From assembly GCF_029227915.1 (NCBI RefSeq), contig NC_079878.1:12584001-12648000 (forward strand): a stretch of 64,000 nt of DNA, given 5' to 3'. The notes beneath the pieces are model-generated. The model saw only the letters and a list, made by a program, of their open reading frames with translations. It was not told the origin of the DNA and made no database searches. The DNA is from Hydractinia symbiolongicarpus. Lineage: Eukaryota > Cnidaria > Hydrozoa > Anthoathecata > Hydractiniidae. Each line of letters opens with the position of its first letter. Within the stretch, counting starts at the first letter, position 1. This document shows, piece by piece, positions 22,012 through 33,099 of this stretch. The translations under genes were made by a program, and so were the position numbers.

Positions 22012-23963
22012 TTATGCCAACAAGATAATAGATGAGATAAGAATAATCCCAGTATATTTTTAGTCACAAGATTCCCAAAAATCTTTAAATAAGTGTAAAT
22101 AGCCAATTTCGCATATGTGGTTCTTTTTTTCTTGCCCATCAAGGTGTGTGTAAAATAAAATTCATAGCCAATTTAGGTTGTTGTTTCACAAATTTTTTTT
22201 TGAGAAGCTGTTCTTTATATTTTCAACCTACCACAATGTATGTGTATAGTGTCCATTGTTCTCAACATAAAAACAAAACATTGCATAGATACTGGCTCTA
22301 TCTTAACTCTTATCGTAACTTAAGATACTGTAAGTTCCTGCCATGCAAATGCCAGAGCTAATGAGCTTACTACTAAAAATTAAATGAGATTACTACTAAA
22401 AATTAAACAAATAACATCTTACCCTATTGCACAGGGCTTTTTTTAGTCTGTATCATTAAGGGGGGTGGAGGAGGGGGGGGGCTAAAGTGCGTGCAGGCCA
22501 TAAATCTAGAACTACTTATTTTTAGGTGATAATAAAGGCTTATAAGAGAAAGCCTTAAGGCGTGAATATACAAAAAAGGTGTGACATTTTAAAATGCTTT
22601 TAATTCACCAATACTTTATTTTGATTTATTAATGTATATATTTTTAGAAAGCCTTTTATGATAACCTATATAATGGTATAAAAATTATTAAAAAAAATAA
22701 CCCCTCTCCTACAAATGCAATCTCTTTTACAAAACTACTAATTTCTCAAGTTTGCTGTTTGCTTTTTTGTAATCACAAGGCATTGATCTAAAAATGCTTT
22801 TTTAATTTTTTCCTAATATTTTTTACTTTTATAATTATTTAGTATTAAATTTTTTATCCATACTTTTTAACCTCTAATTGTCAGAAAACTCATCATAACT
22901 CGCATTCGACTTATTCTCAAGAGATAAATAAAAAAGTTTTTAGATCAAACATTCCTCTCCACTCTAAGCGTGCTCTCCACCCCACACCCTTGATAGTTTT
23001 GTAAGAGATTTAAAATGTAAGTGATATTAAAAATTTAAGAATGTGAAAAAGAGCTTTTAAGTTTCTTACAGAAATCTTATAATTCTGAATAATAATTGAT
23101 CACAACGGTAACGACTTTTGTTAACAGGTTTTTTTTTCACATCTTCTGTTGTGTTTGCTAACATTCGCAATTATACACAGTTGAGCATGGGTAAAACAAA
23201 AACAAACTCTAGAAACAAAAATCTTTTCGACTAGTGCTAGCTTGGCGATCGGCAGTAGAAACCCTTTTGCTTTTATCTTCTTTTAGCTGGCGAGTCAAAT
23301 ATTTTTGTTTTAGATTTTCTTCTTTTTTTGATTATATAAAAGCTTTTAACGATAGGACATTTATATTCGCTGTTAATTTATAAACTGGTTTTGCCATGTT
23401 TTTCACATTAAATTATATTCAACTTCGGAAGACTAAAAAGAAAAAAGAAATATCCTTATGGGAAATAGGAGAAAAACTCAAAAGAACCTTTTAACTACAT
23501 ACGAAAATCATTTCCCTTTTGAGTCGGCTATCATTTATAACCTTGAACATAATTGAGTAGTAAAAATTAATACACAAGACGTGTGAACAAATATTATATC
23601 TTTATCGCATAACAAAAAAGTAATTTTTGAAAAAAATTTTTTTTGGGATGATAATCTATCCTAAGAACATTTTTTTAAAAATATTTTTGCACCATTTTAA
23701 AGCCCAGATATTTTTCTGTCTAATCACTGAAAATTTTTTTTTTTTTAAAAAAAAAATACTTTTATACTGGTATACTCACGCCCTAATGCAAACAATTTTC
23801 AGGTAATAAAATAATTTGATGATGTCAGTAGGATCAGAAATGATGTCATTCATGCCTATAATATAATTAACAAACCTAATTGTCAGAATTTTTTCAGTAA
23901 ATAGAAAAAAAATTAATTTCACATTTGTACAAAAGGTAAAAAAAGGTAAAAAGATCCATTTTT
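22012..23963. other. Gene-free AT-rich stretch
   Basis: No gene recognised. G-rich (22459-22490) and C-rich (22970-22995) patches may be the ends of another degraded inverted-repeat element. Homopolymer A/T runs are frequent around 23620-23760. Confidence 0.45.
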
Positions 23964-25983
23964 CTAGGAAAATTAATGTTCATGTCATTCAACTGGAGTT
24001 TATTTTATCCCTAGGACTCATGCTCCATAGTAACATTTTAGTAACCGCCAGGTGATAAACATACATGTAATAAATTCAGTAAAAAATACACCCAAAAATG
24101 CTTTATTTCTCCCCCCCCCCCCATTTCAATTTTTTTCTTATTAATACAACCCCAATAAGAATAAAGAATGTCACAAAATGCCAATGAACCTGGCAGGCCT
24201 GGAAATTTTTGGAGTTTAGGGAAACGATTCATCGTTGCCATGACTTAAAGCTGACGGAAACGCCAAAACGTTTTTTGTTTTCGTGAAGTAGACCGTGGGG
24301 AAATGATACTTTAACGACGGTAACGATTAACTTTAAACCGATAAATACGTGGAGAACCATTTCATAATTGCCCTAGTTAGTGACAAGACCTACTCCATAG
24401 TAGTAAAATATTATAATATAAATAATATGTTTTATAATATAAAAATTATTATAATTTGAAATATTGTCCAAGGTAAACGATTTATCGTTACCGTTTTTAA
24501 TGATTCGTGGAAACGTCGCGGAAACAAAATGATCATTTCCTCCAAATTTCCAGGCCTGCCCTGTCAGTATTTCCGAACTGTTGAGAAAAAGTGAATTAGA
24601 TGAAACGTCCTAGTCATGTGATTGCTTCCCAGTTTTGTTTGTGTTACTTCTAAAACCTATTTTATGATTAAAACTTGCCAACTTGCGCCAGTTAATAACT
24701 GCTTTTAACATTGCTGCATGTTTTGGTGACTACTTGAATTAATTTTTGAAATAGATTTATGGAAAGCAAAAACATGTTTGACCCTGCCACACTTATTTCC
24801 ACCAGGTTTTAAAGTAATGTTTTACTGCTTGATTTTTGATACACATACAAAACCTTAATTTTGCATTTGATTAGTCTTTGCACCAAAACATTGAATTCTA
24901 TTGGAAACAGAATAAAAAATGCTCATTAATACTAAAAAAATAAACATAATTTTTCATTTTCAATGAACATTCATTAAAAAATGTAGTGTATTTCAGCTTT
25001 AACCTGGATTTCAGGATTTACTGTTTTAGTTGTTTACTGAATGTCAGCATTTTATAACTACTGTTACACCCAGTGTGTATAGGAACATGGTAAGTCATGC
25101 TCACAACAATAGTTAGGATCCAATTATAAATTGACACGATCCAATCTTCGGTGCATTGCCTTATGTGGGTTAAAGTTCTGGATCGTTTACGATGCTGGAA
25201 CTTGCATTATGCGTGTTTGCAACAAAAAAATAGTATTTGTAGTGATCTGTGAAGGCAGCATATTTTCTGAAGAACTTTTATAGATTGTGGGGGAAGGGGG
25301 CTTGTGTGCAACTCTTTTTACGCATTATTTGAGAGCTATATAAATATTACACCTGTATATATCTTGCAGAATGGTTAAGAGATCTTATGAAATATCCAAA
25401 TAACTTTTTTGTAATTAATCTTAAAATTTAATACCTCGAAATACAACATTAAAAACATTAAAATGACATGTTAATTATTATAATTTAGCTGTTCCGTTAA
25501 AATACATCCTAATTCACCTTTAAACTTAGCTGTGTAACAAAAATATATCAAAACACTGTTCACTTTTGTCAGTCAATATGATAAGTTGTGCAGCAAGCGG
25601 GGTTGCCATATTGTTGCCAGAACTATTTGTTTACAATCATGTAGGTTTTACATTTCTGACATGTTAGGTTTTAAACATGAATTATGCTATTTATCTCCCT
25701 TGTTACGTATTAACGAATTAAAAAAAGTTGCCTGTTAATTCGCGCAAATGTCTTTGTGTAAATCAACCTTTGCACAAGCGCTGACCTATCGATCAAAAAA
25801 TGTTATTCTCCTTAATGTTTATTGCTGTTGGCATTAGCAACCACATTTTGTTTATGTTTGTTTGTTTACTTAGTTTGCGTGTTAAAACGATGAAAGAGAG
25901 CCATCATGTGGATTGTGATGACGATGACATTGACGAAGAAGTAAAGCAAGTTGATGTCAGTCATGGCAGTACAAGTAACCAGA
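23964..25983 (+). repeat. Tandem duplication, upstream copy (~2.02 kb)
   Basis: This unit is nearly identical to 25984-28002. It holds an intergenic region, a CAGGCCTGG-ended MITE and the first ~60 codons of the transmembrane GTPase gene. Up to about 25850 I see only about three differences from the second copy: a 10 versus 12 C run with an adjacent base, and one T/C. The last ~130 bases differ at about six positions. Junctions show only a base or so of shared sequence. Confidence 0.93.
24194..24558. mobile_element. hAT-like MITE with CAGGCCTGG ends, copy in duplication unit 1
   Basis: Begins CAGGCCTGGAAATTT and ends AAATTTCCAGGCCTG, then has CTCCA/TGGAG-type subterminal complementarity. CAGG...CCTG termini recall hAT elements, but no clear 8-bp duplication is visible. 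There is no transposase frame. Its core is AT-rich with ACGATTCATCGTT and ACGATTTATCGTT motifs. Confidence 0.6.
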
Positions 25984-26075
25984 CTAGGAAAATTAATGTT
26001 CATGTCATTCAACTGGAGTTTATTTTATCCCTAGGACTCATGCTCCATAGTAACATTTTAGTAACCGCCAGGTGA
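25800..26075 (+). pseudogene. Truncated duplicate of the transmembrane GTPase gene 5' end
   Basis: The first 62 or so codons match the gene at 27818 (with V/F, E/D and D/E changes). The frame then runs across the duplication junction at 25984 into intergenic DNA and stops after 91 codons. It lacks both transmembrane segments of the full protein and the whole GTPase domain. It does have the same upstream sequence as the intact gene, so it could be transcribed. A product, if any, would hold only the hydrophobic N-terminus and acidic segment. Confidence 0.75.
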
Positions 26076-28002
26076 TAAACATACATGTAATAAATTCAGT
26101 AAAAAATACACCCAAAAATGCTTTATTTCTCCCCCCCCCCGTTTCAATTTTTTTCTTATTAATACAACCCCAATAAGAATAAAGAATGTCACAAAATGCC
26201 AATGAACCTGGCAGGCCTGGAAATTTTTGGAGTTTAGGGAAACGATTCATCGTTGCCATGACTTAAAGCTGACGGAAACGCCAAAACGTTTTTTGTTTTC
26301 GCGAAGTAGACCGTGGGGAAATGATACTTTAACGACGGTAACGATTAACTTTAAACCGATAAATACGTGGAGAACCATTTCATAATTGCCCTAGTTAGTG
26401 ACAAGACCTACTCCATAGTAGTAAAATATTATAATATAAATAATATGTTTTATAATATAAAAATTATTATAATTTGAAATATTGTCCAAGGTAAACGATT
26501 TATCGTTACCGTTTTTAATGATTCGTGGAAACGTCGCGGAAACAAAATGATCATTTCCTCCAAATTTCCAGGCCTGCCCTGTCAGTATTTCCGAACTGTT
26601 GAGAAAAAGTGAATTAGATGAAACGTCCTAGTCATGTGATTGCTTCCCAGTTTTGTTTGTGTTACTTCTAAAACCTATTTTATGATTAAAACTTGCCAAC
26701 TTGCGCCAGTTAATAACTGCTTTTAACATTGCTGCATGTTTTGGTGACTACTTGAATTAATTTTTGAAATAGATTTATGGAAAGCAAAAACATGTTTGAC
26801 CCTGCCACACTTATTTCCACCAGGTTTTAAAGTAATGTTTTACTGCTTGATTTTTGATACACATACAAAACCTTAATTTTGCATTTGATTAGTCTTTGCA
26901 CCAAAACATTGAATTCTATTGGAAACAGAATAAAAAATGCTCATTAATACTAAAAAAATAAACATAATTTTTCATTTTCAATGAACATTCATTAAAAAAT
27001 GTAGTGTATTTCAGCTTTAACCTGGATTTCAGGATTTACTGTTTTAGTTGTTTACTGAATGTCAGCATTTTATAACTACTGTTACACCCAGTGTGTATAG
27101 GAACATGGTAAGTCATGCTCACAACAATAGTTAGGATCCAATTATAAATTGACACGATCCAATCTTCGGTGCATTGCCTTATGTGGGTTAAAGTTCTGGA
27201 TCGTTTACGATGCTGGAACTTGCATTATGCGTGTTTGCAACAAAAAAATAGTATTTGTAGTGATCTGTGAAGGCAGCATATTTTCTGAAGAACTTTTATA
27301 GATTGTGGGGGAAGGGGGCTTGTGTGCAACTCTTTTTACGCATTATTTGAGAGCTATATAAATATTACACCTGTATATATCTTGCAGAATGGTTAAGAGA
27401 TCTTATGAAATATCCAAATAACTTTTTTGTAATTAATCTTAAAATTTAATACCTCGAAATACAACATTAAAAACATTAAAATGACATGTTAATTATTATA
27501 ATTTAGCTGTTCCGTTAAAATACATCCTAATTCACCTTTAAACTTAGCTGTGTAACAAAAATATATCAAAACACTGTTCACTTTTGTCAGTCAATATGAT
27601 AAGTTGTGCAGCAAGCGGGGTTGCCATATTGTTGCCAGAACTATTTGTTTACAATCATGTAGGTTTTACATTTCTGACATGTTAGGTTTTAAACATGAAT
27701 TATGCTATTTATCTCCCTTGTTACGTATTAACGAATTAAAAAAAGTTGCCTGTTAATTCGCGCAAATGTCTTTGTGTAAATCAACCTTTGCACAAGCGCT
27801 GACCTATCGATCAAAAAATGTTATTCTCCTTAATGTTTATTGCTGTTGGCATTAGCAACCACATTTTGTTTATGTTTTTTTGTTTACTTAGTTTGCGTGT
27901 TAAAACGATGAAAGAAAGCCATCACGTGGATTGTGATGACGATGACATTGACGATGAAGTAAAGCAAGTTGAGGTCAGTCATGGCAGTACAAGTAACCAA
28001 AC
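25984..28002 (+). repeat. Tandem duplication, downstream copy (~2.02 kb)
   Basis: Second copy of the unit described at 23964-25983. It runs into the intact gene, whose start codon at 27818 matches 25800 in copy one. Near-identity means a recent event, recent gene conversion, or an assembly artefact from two haplotypes. Confidence 0.93.
26212..26576. mobile_element. hAT-like MITE with CAGGCCTGG ends, copy in duplication unit 2
   Basis: Same 365-bp element as at 24194-24558, carried along by the segmental duplication rather than inserted independently. Confidence 0.6.
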
Positions 28003-29104
28003 AAGCATGTATGCATCGAGTAGCTCTTACGAGACGTCGAGCACGTTTTGTTGCGATTTAATTTACGTTGTAGTCTTGCTCGCCTCGTTGGTGTTTTTAA
28101 TTTTATTTTTGTACGGCCACTTGCCGCATATTTCAACACACTTCAGTGGTGGCAAAAATCAACATGAGAAAATAGTCGTTTTAGTTGTTTGTGTAGCTTT
28201 TACAGTATTGGTTTTACTTGTATTTATCGTGCGATGCGTGCGTAGAGCTCGATATTCTTCGTGTCATGGAACTGTCGAATCGATTTGGTATAAACATAGG
28301 CGCAGGATACCGACCGACGCGTCCTTTTTTCGGGACGATGAGAGCGCTCCTATAGACGGTGTTTCGTCGCCACAACAGCAAGGAAATTGCGACGGGAAGT
28401 CAAAGCTAGACGAATTCTCAGAGTCCGAGTTGCGCGATTTAAAGAAGATCTTGACGAACTTTACGAACTATCATGATGGTAATGACTGGTGTTTTTCACC
28501 GAGCTCACATAGCGCTCTGTCGCGTAAAAGCGTGCTAGGTACCAGTCCTTTACGACCACAACAACGAGCTAAACTGAAGTTCACGGTTAAAGTTGTATTA
28601 GTCGGCCCACCGAACGTTGGTAAAACGAGTATATTTCACCGAATCTTGTACGACCGTTTCACTGAGTACTACATGGCGACCTTAGGCGCCGATCTTGGAC
28701 ACAGCTCATTACACATATTTCCTAGAGAATTTAACAACCACTTAGATATCTCTCTCCACCTGTGGGATATTGCCGGCTCCGAAAGGTTTTCGGAACTTTC
28801 CCACATAGTTTACAAGGACGCAACCTCTTTTGTTATTGTCTGTGACGTCACCTCTCCATCCTTCACTACAGTTACTATGCCGTGGATTAAAGAGATTGAG
28901 CGTTTACTGTACGAACCGCGGGTAAGTTTGTTATTTAATAAAATAGACTTGCATCAAAAAATGGCGACGATAAGTTACATGGACGACGAGTTGTTGCAGT
29001 TTGATTCTTATTCAGTTTCTGCGAAGACTGGGGAGAGAGTTCTGGATGCAATGGTACAAATCATAGCCAAATCGGTTCTACACGAGGTTGACAAATTGTT
29101 GTGA
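27818..29104 (+). CDS. Transmembrane Rab/Ras-like small GTPase, single exon
   Basis: The 428-residue frame has no introns. In order: a hydrophobic N-terminus (1-27), an acidic stretch (38-49), transmembrane segments at about 81-101 and 118-139, a basic juxtamembrane patch (RCVRRAR, KHRRR), a Ser-rich linker, and a small GTPase domain from about 254. GTPase motifs are the P-loop GPPNVGKTS (263-271), switch-I Thr288, WDIAGSE (316-322), NKID (374-377) and SAK (401-403). This is Rab-like, and all nucleotide-binding motifs look intact. The C-terminus (VDKLL) has no prenylation Cys, so membrane attachment is probably through the transmembrane segments. Met31 (27908), with A at -3, is an alternative start that removes the first hydrophobic stretch. 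Lack of introns beside intron-rich neighbours suggests retroposition. The exact subfamily is not recognised. Confidence 0.85.
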   Translation: MLFSLMFIAVGISNHILFMFFCLLSLRVKTMKESHHVDCDDDDIDDEVKQVEVSHGSTSNQTSMYASSSSYETSSTFCCDLIYVVVLLASLVFLILFLYGHLPHISTHFSGGKNQHEKIVVLVVCVAFTVLVLLVFIVRCVRRARYSSCHGTVESIWYKHRRRIPTDASFFRDDESAPIDGVSSPQQQGNCDGKSKLDEFSESELRDLKKILTNFTNYHDGNDWCFSPSSHSALSRKSVLGTSPLRPQQRAKLKFTVKVVLVGPPNVGKTSIFHRILYDRFTEYYMATLGADLGHSSLHIFPREFNNHLDISLHLWDIAGSERFSELSHIVYKDATSFVIVCDVTSPSFTTVTMPWIKEIERLLYEPRVSLLFNKIDLHQKMATISYMDDELLQFDSYSVSAKTGERVLDAMVQIIAKSVLHEVDKLL

Positions 29105-29274
29105 GCGTGTATTATCAATGTTTAGCTGTATCTTTCTCCTTCGCAGTGTTTTTTTATGTATGAAAGTTTATAGCAAATCTCTGAGTTCGACTATTTGTCA
29201 ATAGATTGATTTTTTGTCATTAGTTTTTAATTCAATATTTTTTCTGCTTTTTTTATTAAATTGTGTTGTCGCTT

Positions 29275-29412
29275 TTTTTGCATGGTTTTTTCGTGTGCGT
29301 GATTTTTATGTCTGTGTGATCGTTACACGTGCGCGTAATTATTTTTCCGTGATTATTGTTCCGTGATTATTGTGTGCGTGATTGTTACGCGTGTACGTGT
29401 GCGTGTTGTTAG
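29275..29412 (+). repeat. GTGCGTG/GTGATTATT low-complexity region in 3' flank
   Basis: Imperfect repeats of GTGCGTGATTGTTAC and CCGTGATTATT follow the GTPase stop codon. They are alternating purine-pyrimidine and fairly CpG-rich, and may lie in the 3' UTR. Confidence 0.6.
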
Positions 29413-29735
29413 TTGTATAAAAACGAAAAGTACTCTTCCATTTTCCTGTTTTATTTTTTTATATTCTGATCTTTGATCTTACATTCCGATCTTGCAAGAA
29501 GTCACGACAAATGATCGCAAAGACTGTCTATCCAGATTAGTTTTCATAAATTTTTTGCTTGTGATATACTTCCGACTTTTTCGCCTCGTGCACACAAACA
29601 TGCTTTGGTAGCATTTGGTGTCTTTCAATTGATGAGATTTTTACTTGTTTTTTATGTTTCTTTCTTAATTAAAGTTAATTTATAAAATTTATACATAGAT
29701 GAATTTATACAATACAGAAAAGTCAAGTATATCCA

Positions 29736-29741
29736 AATAAA
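29736..29741 (+). terminator. Candidate poly(A) signal for the GTPase gene
   Basis: AATAAA lies about 630 bp after the GTPase stop codon on the same strand. I saw no closer canonical hexamer, so assignment is tentative. Confidence 0.35.
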
Positions 29742-31825
29742 GTATCGAATGACCTCTATGTTCTCTATAATAAAAGCCGTATATTTTTTTCTGCCAGCTA
29801 AAACCGATTTATGCTAAACCACGCACGAAATTAAACTATGCGACGGGCCGATTAACGACCAGTATCACCTAAACAGCACGGATTGTACAAACGGACCCCC
29901 CCACCCCCTCCCCTCCTTGCAGTCAAGTACCCCGTACAGCATGGAATTAGGCCAAATTATTTTCTATATTTTCATATGATGGCACATCATTAAGTTGCGA
30001 AGTCTGTCGTAAAACGTTTGAGTTTTTTACAAAGAAGTAGGTCGTGTTAAAGATATGTTTTTGTAAGCGGGTTGTTGACTGAAGTATGTGCGTAGAAATC
30101 ACCTAGAGACCAACATCGTCCTCAGGACTATTTTCTTTTCAACAACGCTGTGCTTTTTAAATGTTATAGTACCCACAAGGCGCTTGGGTCGAGCATGCCT
30201 AGACACAAGGTGCATTAGATTTTTTTTAAAATATTTTTACGCGAAGATAATTTCAGATCAAATTTTCTCTTTTTTATATAGTATTTTTAATCATTTCGTT
30301 TTCAAATTTCCCTCTCTTTCTTGAGATAACTGACCCTGGTACTTTATTTTTTATTTAGTTAAAAAAAAAATGTATGCGATTTACTGAAATTCACGAACAT
30401 TTGTCTCGCAAATGTTTTTAAAATGCCTTTTCGCGAAAATTAATAAAAAATTTATGATTTTTTGACCTTGCGAAGAGTTCTTTCGAAATTTTTTCCTGAT
30501 TAATGCTTTTTTGGCAAAGGAAGCCGTGTGGCATCTTATGTTAAGGCAACGCAATGTTGAAAGAAGAAAAGTAACTTTGTAACGGTATGTTGCTTTTGTC
30601 TACAAATATCTTTAAAACACTTTCCAATTTTTTTTCAAAACATCTACCTACTGAAGGCTGAAGTTTTATTTTGCTACAATACACGAAAATACACGATTCA
30701 AATAAACCATCTCCAATGTTAATAGCAATTCTGCTTCATAGTGCCAACCTTGATCCCAGGTCCTGTAGCATTTTTGATATTACAGCGCTACAGGCCCTGG
30801 CATCGAGGTTGTCATAGTACCATTTTGGTTAAGCTTGTATGCAGACCTATCCCCACTTCATATACATTAGCTTCAAAATCGGCAAACTTTAAAGCGATTT
30901 GATTATCGCTTGAACTGGTACAACGGGTAGACAAGGAACGAAGTTGTGACGATGCTATATGTTATCGGTCCAATGTTGGATATTACCTCGGTAGGGTATG
31001 TATAGAAATCATAGCACCATTTCCTGCCTTATTTCAAGCCTCATTTAAGCGTTTAGTATCGCAAATCGGTCTGTCGTTTGTTTTTCAAAATATTTTGTGA
31101 AGGTTAATTTTTGAGAGTGGCGATCTCAAACATTTTTTTCAAAAGTCGCAAAAATCGATCTATTTGAGGTAGTTATGGCTATAAGGAAATAAAATTATAT
31201 TCTCCAGGACTTGTTAGGCTTTTCAGGGAACGAGGTTGCTTCGAATCACTTCATACACATCTACAATATAATAAGTATAAGAACGAAATAAGAATAATTT
31301 CAATCCAAAAATTGACAAAGTTTAAGAATGCACCAATATCAAAACTGAAAATGCACAACTTCTTATTTTTGATGCATTTTTTGGTTCTCAACGCACTAAA
31401 AAAATGGCAAAGAAAGAATTAAAAAAGAATGAATTAGGTAAAAATAATTAATCGTTTAAACATTTTGACCTTCCAAAATGTTAATCATCGAGCCAAAATT
31501 TTGTTACTTTTCACTGAGAATATCAAATATTGTTTACAGATAAAATTGTAAACTTGAGTACAGCTGCAAAAAGAAAAATATATGAGACAACAATTTGATT
31601 ATATTTATAAGAAATAAACACTGAAAAAACATGAAATATTATACAAACATAATGCTTACCCCCGTGTTTTCATAAAACAAAACAAAGTAACTATGAGCCC
31701 CCATAGCACAACACTTCCAAAATTTACAAATCGCATGAATTTAATGTCTTCAAATTTTCAAATTTATTTGCGTGAATTAAAACGAATCTTAATAAAACTA
31801 CGACAAACACGAATGCAGAAAAAAA
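29742..31825. other. Gene-free stretch with foldback motifs
   Basis: No gene supported. It contains C-rich sequence (29896-29920) and the foldback at 30746-30812. A CAGGGAACGAGGTTG motif near 31217 resembles a motif widely scattered in repeats, and a related CCTGGTTCCCAGG occurs near 62946. Confidence 0.45.
30746..30812. repeat. Foldback (inverted repeat) with 25-bp arms
   Basis: CAACCTTGATCCCAGG followed by TCCTGTAGC pairs with GCTACAGGCCC followed by TGGCATCGAGGTTG, with about four mismatches and a ~17-base loop. It is probably a short foldback MITE. Confidence 0.6.
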
Positions 31826-32008
31826 TCTCTATGATAATAGCCGTATTCCGTCTGTCTGTCTCCGCGCAGACCCCCCCCCCCCCTGAGTTAGAAAATGATG
31901 TTACGGAAACACGAATATCAAATGCGATATATTTTTATCCACTTTGTTGCCACGTGTAAATTTAAAGGACGGGCTAACCCGTGGATTTTTCCACGGACTA
32001 ACGACTAG
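31826..32008 (+). mobile_element. Non-autonomous Helitron, 183 bp
   Basis: Starts TCTCTATGATAATAGCC after an A, and ends with the hairpin CCGTGGATTTTTCCACGG, then ACTAACGA and CTAG followed by T. A 5' TC, a 3' CTRR preceded by a GC-rich hairpin ~8-10 bases upstream, insertion between A and T and no inverted repeats together define Helitrons. The copy is too short to encode Rep-helicase. A 13-C run lies inside. Confidence 0.8.
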
Positions 32009-33099
32009 TAACAATAATAATAATAGAGCTGCTCCACAGCACAGGTTACCATTTTAGTAATACCGCTTATTATCTCTAGTTTTATTGAATGTGTAAAAGG
32101 GCGTTTGTCTATAAGAATTTGACCATAAAAAAATTGAAAAACAACGCCAAGAAAATGGCGTTAAATGATACTACATATATATATATATAAATACGTCACA
32201 TATTACTATTCGACTATTTACTAGAATTACCGAAAAATACAACCTGCGAGACATTTGAAAAATACTTTTAATATTTTTTCTATCTACCAAAATAAATTAT
32301 TTTATTCGAATCGAGTGTTATCACGGATGAAAGATATTGGGTACTTCTTTGGTTCATCTCTCGTTTGCTTGGGTTTTCGGATTGTTGTGAATTTTATAAA
32401 GATGTTACGCAAAAACAACTGTGGATTTTTTGGATTGTTTAAGATGTTTCCAAAACAAAATGGCTGATATAATCTACTAAAAGCCTTTAAACTCCCTAGC
32501 CGCAAACCACGTTAATATACAATTTTAAACGTTATTAAGTATTTAACAAAGTTATACCTTGAATAAGAATGGCAAAGTCACTACCCCAATGAGACTAATT
32601 TTCGCGAAATCATTTCGCAAAGAGTAATTTTTAAAAAAAGCGAATAAAACAAAGATCGAAAAAAATTAAAGGAATTCGACAAATATTTTCCCAATATAAA
32701 CTTGACAAAACAAAACACTGTACTTAAGTTGAGCAAAAATTTTCAAATTCGCGAAATTATTTGCTTGCAGAAATAATTTTTATAAAAACTAATACCCTCC
32801 CAGTAGCTCCATCCGTAACAGCTTCATAAAACTGAATACAACTAGCTACAAAATAGCATAATATAAACATACCTTAACAAAACAAAAAAACATCAACAAA
32901 ACGATACAGTGTGCTTTTAAATGTCACGGAATCACCAGCTACATGCATGCGTGTGATGCGCATGCGTGTGATGCAAAGACTACGAGACTAAGCACTGCTC
33001 CCCTCATTAAAATTTATTTCATTTTTTATTTAATTCTCTGAACACGTCGTCAGACTATAAAAATATGAATTTTATTTATAAATAGTTTTGTAATAAATA
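32009..33099. other. Intergenic stretch downstream of the ORP gene
   Basis: No gene. A (TA)n run is at about 32170-32188 and ATGCGTGTGATGC repeats are at 32945-32975. Confidence 0.45.
33071..33076 (-). terminator. Poly(A) signal of the ORP gene
   Basis: AATAAA on the minus strand lies about 25 bases after the stop codon of the oxysterol-binding-protein-related gene, close enough to be its cleavage signal. Confidence 0.6.

Noticed and set aside
22449-23001. MITE with G-rich left and C-rich right ends
   Set aside because: The ends align only loosely (TATCA, AAGGG, GGTGGAG) and no target duplication is visible.
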